From Flavobacterium sp. CECT 9288 (GTDB lineage Bacteria > Bacteroidota > Bacteroidia > Flavobacteriales > Flavobacteriaceae): a DNA stretch of 64,000 nucleotides. The DNA lies in NCBI RefSeq assembly GCF_918731615.1, contig NZ_OU957226.1, positions 2,047,501-2,111,500 on the forward strand, in the 5' to 3' direction. Each line of letters begins with the position of its first letter. Position 1 is the first letter of the stretch. Both the position numbers and the translations under genes were made by a program. Of the stretch, positions 36,189 to 45,082 are shown in pieces. Under the pieces are notes generated by a model, which saw only the letters and a program-made list of their open reading frames with translations, made no database searches and was not told the origin of the DNA.

Positions 36189-37109
36189 TTATTTCACTTC
36201 TTTTACCTCTAATACTTCTACTTTAATAGCTACTGCATAGTCGTTTGGGACAATTTTATTGCCATGAGCATTGGCGTATACTTTGGTAAACTCAGCTCCA
36301 AAATATAATATGATTGCCGAATAATAAACCCAAACTAAAATAATTACAATAGAGCCTGCTGCACCATAAACAGTGGCAACCGTTGAACTTCCTAGGTAAA
36401 AACCTATTGCAAATTTCCCTATCATAAAAAAGAAAGAGGTAAAACTAGATCCAATTAAGGCATCTTTCCACACTATTTCTCCATCTGGTAATGTTTTAAA
36501 AATCACTGAAAACAAAACAGTTGTTGTAATAAAAAGCAATATAATATTGAGTACATAAAAAATGTATACCGTTGTATCAGGAAAATAAACTATCAAACGT
36601 GCATTTATAACATCCATAACTGTATTGAGCATTAAACTTACCATTAGTAAGAATCCCACAGATGCAATCATTGAAAAAGACATTAATCTGTTCTTAACAA
36701 ACTTCATGATACCTTTATTAGGTTTTGCCCTTAAACCCCAAATAAAATTGATAGAACTTTGAATTTCAGCAAAAACTCCCGAGGCTCCAATAAGAAGCAT
36801 GATTCCACCAAAGATGGCTGCAAAAGTATTACTATCTGAAAGTTCAATATTCTTAATAGTCTCTTGAATTTGCAAAGCAGCTTGATTGCCTACCATACCG
36901 TTTATTTGACCAAAAAACCGCCCAGTAACAGCCTCTCTTCCAAAGAAAAAGCTAAAAATAGACAGTATAATTATTAATAATGGAGGTAATGAAAAAATAG
37001 TAAAATACGACAATGAGGCACTCAATTTGATTGCGTTATCATTTTCAAACTCTTCATAGGTTCGTTTCAAAAGGCTCCAGCCATCTTTAGCTAACTTTCT
37101 CTTTTTCAT
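36189..37109 (-). CDS. YihY/BrkB-family inner membrane protein
   Basis: A 306-residue membrane protein with about six transmembrane segments. Family landmarks include AIKLSASLSYFTIFSLPPLLIIILSIFSFFFG, FVKNRLMSFSMIASVGFLLMVSLML and IVWKDALIGSSFTSFFFMIGKFAIGFYLG. The YihY/BrkB family was once misnamed RNase BN; its transport or envelope role is unknown. It is a monocistronic gene convergent with the fad operon. Confidence 0.9.
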   Translation of the reverse strand: MKKRKLAKDGWSLLKRTYEEFENDNAIKLSASLSYFTIFSLPPLLIIILSIFSFFFGREAVTGRFFGQINGMVGNQAALQIQETIKNIELSDSNTFAAIFGGIMLLIGASGVFAEIQSSINFIWGLRAKPNKGIMKFVKNRLMSFSMIASVGFLLMVSLMLNTVMDVINARLIVYFPDTTVYIFYVLNIILLFITTTVLFSVIFKTLPDGEIVWKDALIGSSFTSFFFMIGKFAIGFYLGSSTVATVYGAAGSIVIILVWVYYSAIILYFGAEFTKVYANAHGNKIVPNDYAVAIKVEVLEVKEVK

Positions 37110-37365
37110 TAAAATAAAATATAGTTATAGGTACTCCATTTGAATCCAAATCAAATATTTGGTTTCAACTAAAAATGAATTTTCAAAATTACAAAGAAGA
37201 TATACACCAAATTGAAAAGAATTTTATATAATTTAATCTAAAATATATTCAAAAGACCAATAAAAATAAAACATTCTAAAATTTAAGTCTTTCTTAACCC
37301 CATTTGAAATGTATTTACATAATTTTATAAATTAAATGTTAAGGCATGTCAAAACAAAAAAACTA

Positions 37366-38145
37366 ATGAAAAATAATACTAGCAGAAGAAGTTTTTTAAA
37401 GCAAACAGCAATACTTTCAACAGGAACCTTGATAGGGAGTACTTTATTACAGGACGCTTTTGCAAATACTACTCAGCCCCTACTCGAAGAAACTGGGAGC
37501 GATATGTTAACTAATAGCCTTGAAGGAGGACCATTTGTATTGCCAAAATTACCTTATTCTACTGATGCTCTTGAGCCTCATATAGATAAAGTCACAATGG
37601 AAATTCATTATGGAAAGCACCATCAAGCCTACGTAACCAACTTGAATAAGGCAATTGAAACTCTTGATAAAAAATTTGTTGAATCTTCTAGCTCACTCGA
37701 AACTATATTTGAAAAAATGTCACAGTTTCCTGATTCAATCCGAAATAATGCTGGAGGCCATTACAATCACACCTTATTTTGGGAGTTACTATCTCCTGCT
37801 GGAGGTGGTTTGCCCAAGGGGAAACTAGCCGAAGCAATTACTAGTAGTTTTGGTTCATTTGATGAATTCAAAAAACAATTTGCAGACGCATCTATGAAAC
37901 GTTTTGGTTCAGGTTGGGCATGGTTAGTAGTTAAAGATGGTCAACTCGTAATTGGTTCCACAGCCAATCAAGACAATCCATTAATGCGTTTGAAAGGAAA
38001 AGGTCTTAAAGGTAAACCAATCATAGCCTTAGATGTTTGGGAACATGCTTATTACCTCAAAAATCAAAACCGAAGAGCTGATTACATTAACTCTTTTTGG
38101 AATGTTGTTAACTGGGAAAAAGCTGAACAACTTTTTAATTCTTAA
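37366..38145 (+). CDS. sod: Tat-exported Fe/Mn superoxide dismutase
   Basis: A 259-residue superoxide dismutase. ATG 37366 places a twin-arginine signal ([18 protein letters not shown]) at the N-terminus; an in-frame ATG 30 bp upstream is less likely. The enzyme core follows after about 45 residues: [18 protein letters not shown], metal ligands in [22 protein letters not shown], and [19 protein letters not shown]. Export already folded with metal by the Tat path suggests a periplasmic or surface enzyme against external superoxide. Iron versus manganese use cannot be decided. Confidence 0.92.
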   Translation: MKNNTSRRSFLKQTAILSTGTLIGSTLLQDAFANTTQPLLEETGSDMLTNSLEGGPFVLPKLPYSTDALEPHIDKVTMEIHYGKHHQAYVTNLNKAIETLDKKFVESSSSLETIFEKMSQFPDSIRNNAGGHYNHTLFWELLSPAGGGLPKGKLAEAITSSFGSFDEFKKQFADASMKRFGSGWAWLVVKDGQLVIGSTANQDNPLMRLKGKGLKGKPIIALDVWEHAYYLKNQNRRADYINSFWNVVNWEKAEQLFNS

Positions 38146-38164
38146 AATGAGTTTATCATTTTTT

Positions 38165-38208
38165 ATTAAAACAGGCTTCGATAATCAAAAATCGAAGCCT
38201 GTTTTAAT
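38165..38208 (+). terminator. Terminator of sod
   Basis: An 18-bp perfect stem (38165-38182 with 38191-38208; core ACAGGCTTCGAT / ATCGAAGCCTGT) with loop AATCAAAA. The gap up to 38460 holds nothing else recognised. Confidence 0.85.
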
Positions 38209-38460
38209 TATACGCTTTTACAAAACTCCTGTTTCACCAAAACATATGCTGCAATCTAAATCAACATGTTTAAAAAAAATAGAATATACTTCTAAAATTA
38301 ATCTGTACTAAATACAAAAAACACGAATCCCGTAATTCATAGTAGTGCTGCCTAAAGCTTAGTTGAATGTTTCTCGCATCGTTTTCTTAACAAAAATTAA
38401 AGTGTTTGTAATTCTTTTGTTAAACTAATTTTATGATTCAAAAACTTACCTAAAAAAGAA

Positions 38461-38468
38461 TAGCTTTG
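38461..38468 (+). promoter_or_regulatory. -7 box of the LETM1-like gene
   Basis: TAGCTTTG matches TAnnTTTG and lies 18 bp before ATG 38487. It overlaps an in-frame TTG at 38466, which is therefore unlikely to be the start. Confidence 0.5.
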
Positions 38469-38486
38469 TACTCTGAAATTAAAACA

Positions 38487-39686
38487 ATGATTAACCCGTC
38501 AGCTATAGGTTGGATAGATAAATTTTTTAATGAGCAAGATTTTTCTACAAAATCTAATGCCATTACAACTAATGCTTTTTATGAAAAAGTAAGAGCAACT
38601 GGTTTTATTTATGGTCATATCATTGCCTTTAACACTCCTACTCAAATTCAAACCAAAGGCTGGTTTAAGGATGAAATATCAAAGGTAGCATTACTTACAC
38701 TCCTCTATGATGTTTTTTGTTTGACAAAAGGAGAAAATCAAAGTGATCTTTTCATAAAAGAAACGGTAACTTTTTATAACCAAATGAATCCTCAAGGATT
38801 TAATTTGTTTAAAAAAATATTACCCAAAGATTCACTAGCGCTTACACTTGAAAAAATTATTGATGATCGAGTACAAACAAACGAGAGTATCATCAATAAA
38901 AATTTTTCACACTTGGTTACCAATGCTTTATTATTCATAGATATTATTGCATTTCAACAATATCTTGTTAGAGGAGAAATTCCAGAAAAGTATTTAAAAA
39001 AAATTGAGGAAACTATTGTAAACGTAGTCACATTAGCTTTAAAAATAAAGACTAAAAAATCACAATATGATGATCTTTTAATTAAACTTTTTGAAGCATC
39101 AATACGATATAGTAAGTTTTCAAAAGGAACAACACAAAACTTAGATACACTGCAACTAGATTATTTTACAAATGATCTTGAAAAATACTACTTAATTGAT
39201 CTAGCCTGTATGGCGTTATGGAGCGATGGAGAAATAGAAAATGAAGAAAATTATTTTTTACACTCACTTGCCACTATTCTAAACATTAATGATGAATTTG
39301 TAATTCAAAGCTTAAGCTGTACAAATACATTTATTGCACAACACAAAAAAGATATTCCATATTTTAATTATTCAAATCCAGTAAAACATTTTTACGATCA
39401 AACTACACAGAGTGTTGTTACCTTGATAAGTCGAAATAAAAATCGGCTATTAAAAGAACTCTATCAAAGTAAGGAATTAATGGTTTTGCTTGCTTATTCC
39501 ACCCGAAGAGATCTTGATGAAAAAGAAAAGAAAAAAGTCAAAAAACAATTGTTAGAAATTTGTAAAACCATACCTTCTCTTACAATTTTTTTACTCCCAG
39601 GAGGTAGTTTATTACTGCCTATTTTGATCAAATTCATTCCTACCCTACTTCCAACAGCATTCAACGAAAACCTGGACGAAGAATAA
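38487..39686 (+). CDS. TerB- and LETM1-like protein
   Basis: A 399-residue protein without signal peptide. The middle has a TerB-like segment (YYLIDLACMALWSDGEIENEENYFLHSLATIL), where DGEIENEE resembles the acidic motif of the tellurite-resistance TerB fold. The C-terminus (ELMVLLAYSTRRDLDEKEKKKVKKQLLEICKTIPSL, then FLLPGGSLLLPILIKF, then LLPTAFNE) closely resembles the membrane and LPGG region of LETM1, the mitochondrial cation/proton exchange protein. Flavobacterial homologues are remembered as LETM1-related biofilm-associated proteins. Function unknown; an ion-transport or stress role is inference. Confidence 0.7.
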   Translation: MINPSAIGWIDKFFNEQDFSTKSNAITTNAFYEKVRATGFIYGHIIAFNTPTQIQTKGWFKDEISKVALLTLLYDVFCLTKGENQSDLFIKETVTFYNQMNPQGFNLFKKILPKDSLALTLEKIIDDRVQTNESIINKNFSHLVTNALLFIDIIAFQQYLVRGEIPEKYLKKIEETIVNVVTLALKIKTKKSQYDDLLIKLFEASIRYSKFSKGTTQNLDTLQLDYFTNDLEKYYLIDLACMALWSDGEIENEENYFLHSLATILNINDEFVIQSLSCTNTFIAQHKKDIPYFNYSNPVKHFYDQTTQSVVTLISRNKNRLLKELYQSKELMVLLAYSTRRDLDEKEKKKVKKQLLEICKTIPSLTIFLLPGGSLLLPILIKFIPTLLPTAFNENLDEE

Positions 39687-39722
39687 AAAAACCCAAAAAG
39701 CAATATGCTCTTTGGGCCTTTA
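39687..39722. terminator. Bidirectional terminator (LETM1-like / carbonic anhydrase)
   Basis: CCCAAAAAGCA (39692-39702), loop ATA-like, TGCTCTTTGGG (39706-39716) with one mismatch, between convergent genes. Confidence 0.7.
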
Positions 39723-39727
39723 ATAAT

Positions 39728-40363
39728 TTAGAATTTTAATTGATATACTTCATCAAGGTCATCTTCTGAGCTAATGTTTACGTTTAAATCGGTTACAAAA
39801 CCAGAGTTTAAACCGTAAACCCATCCGTGTAAGGTTAGATCCTGATTGTTTCTCCATGCGCCCTGAACAATAGATGTTTTTGCTAAATCAAAAACCTGTT
39901 CCTTTACATTGAGCTCTACAAATGTATTGAAACGCTCTGTTTCGTCTTGAATACTATCTAAATAGGTATTGTGCAAGCGGTAAACATTTTTAATATGACG
40001 AATCCAGTTGTCAATAACCCCAATAGACTGATTGCCCATAGCCGCTTTAACACCACCACAACCATAATGTCCGCACACGATTACATGCTTTACTTTAAGA
40101 ACATTTACAGCATAATCTAAAACACTAAGCATATTCATATCAGTGTGCACCACCATATTTGCAATATTACGGTGTACAAAAACCTCACCTGGCTTTGCTC
40201 CTACAATTTCATTTGCAGGAACACGGCTGTCAGAACAACCGATCCACAATAAAGGCGGTGTTTGACCTTTAGCTAAATCTGCAAAAAAATTAGGATCACT
40301 CGCAAGTGATGTTTCAACCCATTTTTTATTATTATCTAATATTTTTTTATAAAAATCACTCAT
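39728..40363 (-). CDS. can: Beta-class carbonic anhydrase
   Basis: A 211-residue beta carbonic anhydrase that interconverts CO2 and bicarbonate. Zinc ligands lie in WIGCSDSRVPAN (Cys) and GHYGCGGVKAA (His and Cys), with the Asp-Arg pair in CSDSR and the HRNIANMV segment. It is 55 bp downstream of a SulP anion transporter on the same strand; such pairs suggest coupled bicarbonate uptake and CO2 hydration. Confidence 0.95.
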   Translation of the reverse strand: MSDFYKKILDNNKKWVETSLASDPNFFADLAKGQTPPLLWIGCSDSRVPANEIVGAKPGEVFVHRNIANMVVHTDMNMLSVLDYAVNVLKVKHVIVCGHYGCGGVKAAMGNQSIGVIDNWIRHIKNVYRLHNTYLDSIQDETERFNTFVELNVKEQVFDLAKTSIVQGAWRNNQDLTLHGWVYGLNSGFVTDLNVNISSEDDLDEVYQLKF

Positions 40364-40418
40364 TTTATTTAATTTAATGTTTGTTAATTATTTCAATCTC
40401 TTTATAACACATTCAACC

Positions 40419-42245
40419 TTAAAAATCTGTTGTGTCTCCTATTGGCTTTTTAACCATTACCCGTTTAGCTGCGTCATAATAGTGTTCAAAAGTTACATGA
40501 TTGTTAGAATCATTTGAGTTTTCTAATTCGTAAGCCTCTTTAAATCCTTTTAGTTTTACTTTAATTTTTTTATCTGCAGCCTTAATCGTTTTAAATTCAT
40601 GTATTAAATCTAAAATATCATGAGCAATATACACCGTATCTTTTGCATCAATAATTACTTTTGAATTTTCTGGAATGTCATTCAACGTCTGTTTAATAGC
40701 TGATTTATTTAAAAACGAAACCTCTTGAGCCAAATCTATGTGAATTATATCACCTGATTCATAATTCTCTTTTCTAAAATTATATGCACGTTTTAAATTG
40801 CCTTTTAGTACAAAAATGATACTTATTAAAATCCCTAATGCAACCCCTTTGAGCAAGTCAGTAAATATAACTGCGATAGTTGTTGCAAAGAAAGGAAAAT
40901 ACAAATACTGATTCCGTGTAATTGTTTTTCTAAATTCATTATTTTTTTTAAATTCTAATAAACAATAGATTAAAATGATAACAGATACAATTGTAAAAAC
41001 AATTACTACAATATTAAAATCATGCACAGCATCATAGGCTATTTTAATACAAACGAGTGAAATAATTAATACGTTAACAACTTTTGGCATATACTTTATA
41101 AAATGCTTGATATTAGTAAATGCTAATTTATAACCTACTAATAATAAAACCGCTGCCAGTGTTGCTAATGGGATTTTATTTAATAATGATGGAATTGCTA
41201 AAACACTTACTAACAAAAGCACACCGTGAATAATTGCAGACATTTTTGATTTGGCACCCGCACTATTATTTGCAGTGGTTCGCACTACCACAGATGTCAT
41301 TGGTAATCCGCCTAAAAGTGCACTCAAAATATTACCTATTCCTTGAGCTTTCAATTCTACGTTAGTATTGGTATATCTTTTTAAATCGTCCATTCTATCA
41401 GATGCTTCAATGCATAATAAAGTCTCAATTGAAGCAACTACAGCAATTGTAATCGCTACAATCCAAACTTTTGAATTTGAAATGGCAGAAAAATCTGGAG
41501 TGACAATGATATTTTTAAATTCAGCTAAAGTTGTAGGAACCGGTAAGCTTACTAAATGTTCCTTAACAATGGCTAAATCGCTCCCTGATTGTAAGAAAAA
41601 CTCATTAACCAAAATACTCACTATTACTACAACTAATGCGGGCGGTACTAACTTAATTTTCTTTAAAAAATCGACTTTATTCCAAAGTATTAAAATTGAA
41701 AGTGAAAGTAACGCTATAATGATGGATCCTAGTTGAACATGATTAATCACTTGAAAAATTTCTGAGAAAGAATTTTGCCCATCTATTTGAAAAAAAGATT
41801 CGTCTCCTTCAAAATCTGGATCATAACCAAATGCATGGGGAATTTGCTTTAAGATTATAATTACACCTATTCCTGCCAGCATTCCCTCAATAACATTATT
41901 TGGAAAATAATTTGAAATTGTTCCAGCTTTAACAAAACCTAATATTAATTGAATAATACCTGCAATTAAAACTGCTAATAGAAACGAATTAAACGAACCC
42001 AAATCAGTAATTGCTGTTAAGACAATTGCAGTCAATCCTGCTGCTGGACCAGAAACACTTAAATGTGATTGACTCAAATAACCTACTACTATTCCTCCTA
42101 CAACACCTGAAATAATACCTGAAAACAAAGGTGCTCCACTAGCCAGAGCAATACCTAAACAAAGTGGCAAAGCCACTAAAAAAACTACAAGACCAGCGGC
42201 AAAATCAGACTTGAGGTGAGCAAAAAGATTGACTCTATTTTTCAT
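40419..42245 (-). CDS. SulP-family anion transporter
   Basis: A 608-residue SulP/SLC26-type transporter with about ten to twelve transmembrane segments and a C-terminal STAS-like domain (IHIDLAQEVSFLNKSAIKQTLNDIPENSKVIIDAKDTVYIAHDILDLI). The N-terminal SDFAAGLVVFLVALPLCLGIALASGAPLFSGI and LSVSGPAAGLTAIVL are the usual family signatures. Co-transcription with carbonic anhydrase makes bicarbonate, rather than sulfate, the most likely substrate, as in BicA-type proteins; this is inference. Confidence 0.92.
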   Translation of the reverse strand: MKNRVNLFAHLKSDFAAGLVVFLVALPLCLGIALASGAPLFSGIISGVVGGIVVGYLSQSHLSVSGPAAGLTAIVLTAITDLGSFNSFLLAVLIAGIIQLILGFVKAGTISNYFPNNVIEGMLAGIGVIIILKQIPHAFGYDPDFEGDESFFQIDGQNSFSEIFQVINHVQLGSIIIALLSLSILILWNKVDFLKKIKLVPPALVVVIVSILVNEFFLQSGSDLAIVKEHLVSLPVPTTLAEFKNIIVTPDFSAISNSKVWIVAITIAVVASIETLLCIEASDRMDDLKRYTNTNVELKAQGIGNILSALLGGLPMTSVVVRTTANNSAGAKSKMSAIIHGVLLLVSVLAIPSLLNKIPLATLAAVLLLVGYKLAFTNIKHFIKYMPKVVNVLIISLVCIKIAYDAVHDFNIVVIVFTIVSVIILIYCLLEFKKNNEFRKTITRNQYLYFPFFATTIAVIFTDLLKGVALGILISIIFVLKGNLKRAYNFRKENYESGDIIHIDLAQEVSFLNKSAIKQTLNDIPENSKVIIDAKDTVYIAHDILDLIHEFKTIKAADKKIKVKLKGFKEAYELENSNDSNNHVTFEHYYDAAKRVMVKKPIGDTTDF

Positions 42246-42279
42246 AAGATAATAATTATATGTACATAAACCTTAATCC

Positions 42280-42295
42280 ATATCAAAAAGATATA
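42280..42295. repeat. Shared 16-mer, copy 2
   Basis: ATATCAAAAAGATATA identical to 27753-27768; here 35 bp before the SulP start codon (minus strand) and just after the small gene that precedes it. Confidence 0.4.
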
Positions 42296-42318
42296 GACTA
42301 TTTTTTTTGAAAATAATA

Positions 42319-42606
42319 CTATCCTAAGTTTGGAGGGGGTGCAAAAATAAAAGTAATTACATTGTCATGTTTAGCTGTCTTGTTTGAAAAAAGAAAATTA
42401 ATTTCTTTAAAATAAACATTAATCAGCTCAATATTTACCAATTCTTGATGAACAAAATTCTTTATTTCTTTTTGAGAGTCTTCTTCCTCTTCGGCAAAAT
42501 CAAAAAAAACCGTAATGTCAGAACTTTTTTTAATGAGGATAACAATAGTGGGCGCAGCTAAAAAAGCTAGAAATAAAAATAAAAAAAAACGCGCTAACAC
42601 TTTCAT
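42319..42606 (-). CDS. Small membrane-anchored hypothetical protein
   Basis: ATG 42606 gives a 95-residue protein starting MKVLARFFLFLFLAFLAAPTIVILIKK, one transmembrane or uncleaved signal segment, followed by an acidic stretch (DFAEEEEDSQKEIKNFVHQE) and a C-terminus ending IFAPPPNLG. An upstream ATG would add 28 residues without clear sense. It lies upstream of the SulP-can pair on the same strand with a 73-bp gap. Family not recognised; it may help fold or regulate the transporter, but that is a guess. Confidence 0.55.
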   Translation of the reverse strand: MKVLARFFLFLFLAFLAAPTIVILIKKSSDITVFFDFAEEEEDSQKEIKNFVHQELVNIELINVYFKEINFLFSNKTAKHDNVITFIFAPPPNLG

Positions 42607-42803
42607 TGATAATATAATAAATTCAGCAAATAGAATTTTTAATTGTTCAAATGATAAAAACACAAAATGATCTATATGCAATAATGGCATAAAGGTAATA
42701 AATATTTTATATTGCTTCCATATAATTTATTTATGCAAAAAAAATAAGTATTAATGTTTTTCATAAAATTTACAAATTGATCATAAAACAAATTGATTGT
42801 TTT

Positions 42804-42811
42804 TATCTTTG
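42804..42811 (+). promoter_or_regulatory. -7 box of oxyR
   Basis: TATCTTTG 18 bp before the start codon; matches TAnnTTTG. No TTG at the -33 position. Confidence 0.5.
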
Positions 42812-42829
42812 TATCATAAAATACTATAG

Positions 42830-43771
42830 ATGACAATCACTCAATTAAAATATGTTTTAGCTGTAGCTGAACATAAAAACTTTACACTTGCTGCCGAGAA
42901 ATGTTTTGTAACTCAACCTACCTTGAGTATGCAAATTCAAAAAATTGAAGAGGAGTTGAGTATCCAAATTTTTGATCGAACAAAAAAACCCATTCAACTC
43001 ACTGATATTGGTCAGAAGATTGTAAACCAAGCAAAAAATATTGTAGTTGAAGCAGACCGTATTCAAGATATTGTAGAGCAACAAAAAGGATTTATTGGTG
43101 GTGAATTTAGACTAGGAATCATTCCAACTATCATGCCTACGCTATTGCCAATGTTCCTTAACAATTTTATAAAAAAATATCCAAAAGTTAAGCTCATCAT
43201 AGAAGAACTGAACACGAATGAAATCATCACAAAACTTAATAATGGTCATCTTGATGCAGGAATTGCTGCTACACCTTTATTAGAAGAAAAAATAAAAGAG
43301 ATTGTATTGTATTACGAACCTTTTGTAGCTTATATCCCGGAGAGTCATCATCATTTTCAAAAAAATGAAATTGAAGTATCTGATTTAAATTTAGATGAAA
43401 TTTTATTACTTCAAGATGGACACTGCTTTAGAGATGGGATCTTGAACCTTTGTAAAAGTGGCGATAGAAATGAAGCGAGCCATTTTCAAATAGAAAGTGG
43501 GAGTTTTGAAACCCTAATAAAACTAGCAGATGAAGGTCTCGGGACAACCTTGTTGCCTTACCTACACACCTTAGACCTTAAAGAAAGTGATGCTCTAAAA
43601 CTTAGACACTTTAAGGAACCAAAACCTGCCAGAGAGGTAAGCTTAATTTTCCCTAAAAGTGAATTAAAAATTCAAATTATAGATGCACTAAGAACTACAA
43701 TTGCAGGAGTAATTAAAGGAGCAATAGTATTTCAAAACGTTCAAATTATTAGTTCTATATCAAAAAAATAA
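42830..43771 (+). CDS. oxyR: OxyR hydrogen-peroxide sensor regulator
   Basis: A 313-residue LysR-type regulator. The helix-turn-helix is NFTLAAEKCFVTQPTLSMQIQKIEEEL. The redox pair sits in GHCFRDGILNLC: the cysteines are residues 199 and 208, the same numbers and spacing as the disulfide-forming pair of E. coli OxyR. It therefore should activate peroxide-defence genes such as catalase and Dps, none of which is adjacent. It is a single gene with its own promoter box and terminator. Confidence 0.94.
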   Translation: MTITQLKYVLAVAEHKNFTLAAEKCFVTQPTLSMQIQKIEEELSIQIFDRTKKPIQLTDIGQKIVNQAKNIVVEADRIQDIVEQQKGFIGGEFRLGIIPTIMPTLLPMFLNNFIKKYPKVKLIIEELNTNEIITKLNNGHLDAGIAATPLLEEKIKEIVLYYEPFVAYIPESHHHFQKNEIEVSDLNLDEILLLQDGHCFRDGILNLCKSGDRNEASHFQIESGSFETLIKLADEGLGTTLLPYLHTLDLKESDALKLRHFKEPKPAREVSLIFPKSELKIQIIDALRTTIAGVIKGAIVFQNVQIISSISKK

Positions 43772-43798
43772 GGAACACTTAGGTTCCTTATTTTTTTT
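43762..43798. terminator. Terminator of oxyR
   Basis: AAAAAAATAAGGAAC (43762-43776), loop, GTTCCTTATTTTTTT (43783-43797). The T run also carries the stop codon of the convergent small gene. Confidence 0.85.
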
Positions 43799-43994
43799 AT
43801 GAATTTACTAATATTAAACATTGTTTTAGCTCTGGCTTGCTTACGGTATAATTCAAAAGCCATTCTCTTAAAAGCTCCATTTCGTATGGCAACAATGTTT
43901 TTAAAGCTTTTTCTAACTCTTTACAGAACAAAGCCGGATCAAAACTTACCCTCTCTAAAATTGATTTGGTATAGTCATACATTATTTTCGACAT
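43797..43994 (-). CDS. Conserved small hypothetical protein
   Basis: A 65-residue protein: MSKIMYDYTKSILERVSFDPALFCKELEKALKTLLPYE as N-terminal part, mostly helical and charged, with no signal peptide. Similar small proteins with an MYDYTK-ILxKVSFD start are remembered from other Bacteroidota, which is why this frame is preferred over the nearly complete open frame on the opposite strand. The start may be Met5 (43982). Function unknown. Confidence 0.6.
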   Translation of the reverse strand: MSKIMYDYTKSILERVSFDPALFCKELEKALKTLLPYEMELLREWLLNYTVSKPELKQCLILVNS

Positions 43995-44118
43995 AGTGCA
44001 ATTTATTTTTTGTTTGGAACACTGTAAATTTAAAATAAAAATAAAAATGTTTCACTATTATTTAACTTAGTTTTTTGTTTTCAAACCAAAACAAAGGGTT
44101 GAAAGACTATTAAAAAAA

Positions 44119-44781
44119 TTATTTTTTAAAGGCTCTAAACATTTCTCGTTTTCCTGGTGGCCCGGCTAATTTTTCTACTGTAAAACCAACTTCAATCATA
44201 CTACGTTTAACAACGCCTCTTGCGGCATAAGTTACTAAAACACCATCTTTTTTAAGAGCTTTATACATTCTTTCGAAAATTTCTGTACTCCACAAATCAG
44301 GTTGCACCCTATATCCAAAAGCGTCAAAATAAATCAAATCAAAGGCGTCAACATCCTCAATTTGTTCAAAAAACTGTTTCCTTTTTGTGATTTCAAAATG
44401 GGGAGCAAGAATTATTTTTTCTTCCCAATTGCTGGTGTGCATCGTCTCAAAAATAGCTTTGTGTTGTTCTGCATCAAGTTCAGCTACATAATTCATAGCC
44501 AACACTTCCAGCGCAGATACTGGGTATGCCTCTACTCCTACATAATTAATAGTTTGACTTCTTTTGATAGACTCTAAAAAAGTAATGAATGCATTAAGCC
44601 CTGTTCCAAAACCAATTTCTAAAATAGAAACATTAGTATTTGGAAAAAGTGCTAGACCATTTTTTATAAAAACATGTTCAGCCTCTTGTATGGCACCGTG
44701 TTTAGAATGGTAACACTCATCCCATTCTGGTAAATGAATCGTTGTAGAACCATCTAGAGTTTGAATTATTTCTCTTTTCAC
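44119..44781 (-). CDS. mnmD: tRNA wobble-uridine methyltransferase MnmD
   Basis: A 220-residue SAM-dependent methyltransferase matching MnmD, which methylates nm5(s2)U34 to mnm5(s2)U34 in tRNA. The class I motif is ILEIGFGTGLNAFITFLES, followed by FDLIYFDAFGYRVQPDLWS and the end region GVLVTYAARGVVKRSMIEVGFTVEKLAGPPGKREM, all typical. There is no fused MnmC2 oxidase domain, as is usual outside proteobacteria. Monocistronic. Confidence 0.92.
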   Translation of the reverse strand: MKREIIQTLDGSTTIHLPEWDECYHSKHGAIQEAEHVFIKNGLALFPNTNVSILEIGFGTGLNAFITFLESIKRSQTINYVGVEAYPVSALEVLAMNYVAELDAEQHKAIFETMHTSNWEEKIILAPHFEITKRKQFFEQIEDVDAFDLIYFDAFGYRVQPDLWSTEIFERMYKALKKDGVLVTYAARGVVKRSMIEVGFTVEKLAGPPGKREMFRAFKK

Positions 44782-44828
44782 AATTGGTATAAGTCGTTAT
44801 AAATTAATTTTAATTTTTAGATTTGAAC

Positions 44829-44836
44829 CAAAAATA
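44829..44836 (-). promoter_or_regulatory. -7 box of mnmD
   Basis: TATTTTTG on the minus strand, 48 bp before the start codon. No good -33 TTG. Confidence 0.4.
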
Positions 44837-44992
44837 GTGAAAAACACAATTTTCACAGAGCATCAACAAGTATTTTTTTGATTTTTAGTATCAAAATCAA
44901 ACATCTGAAGGGTATTTTTTTAAATTACCAACAAATAACACATTAAAAACACAATTAAACGAAATGAATAAAAGTATTCATTGTTTTTTATT

Positions 44993-45000
44993 TAATTTTG
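44993..45000 (+). promoter_or_regulatory. -7 box of ilvE
   Basis: TAATTTTG followed by CACGC, 83 bp before ATG 45083. A possible TTG upstream is badly spaced. The rest of the gap between mnmD and ilvE is AT-rich with nothing else recognised. Confidence 0.45.
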
Positions 45001-45082
45001 CACGCATTAAACAAAAAATAAGTCTTGATTTTCAGGAATTACATTTTGTTTGAACCAAAAAATCAACAAACAGTACACTATT

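Noticed and set aside
41368..41736. 122-codon open frame on the plus strand
   Set aside because: Antisense to the SulP transporter; no recognisable features.
43799..43996. 65-codon open frame on the plus strand
   Set aside because: Opposite the conserved small gene 43797-43994, which fits a remembered Bacteroidota family better, and it starts right after the oxyR terminator.
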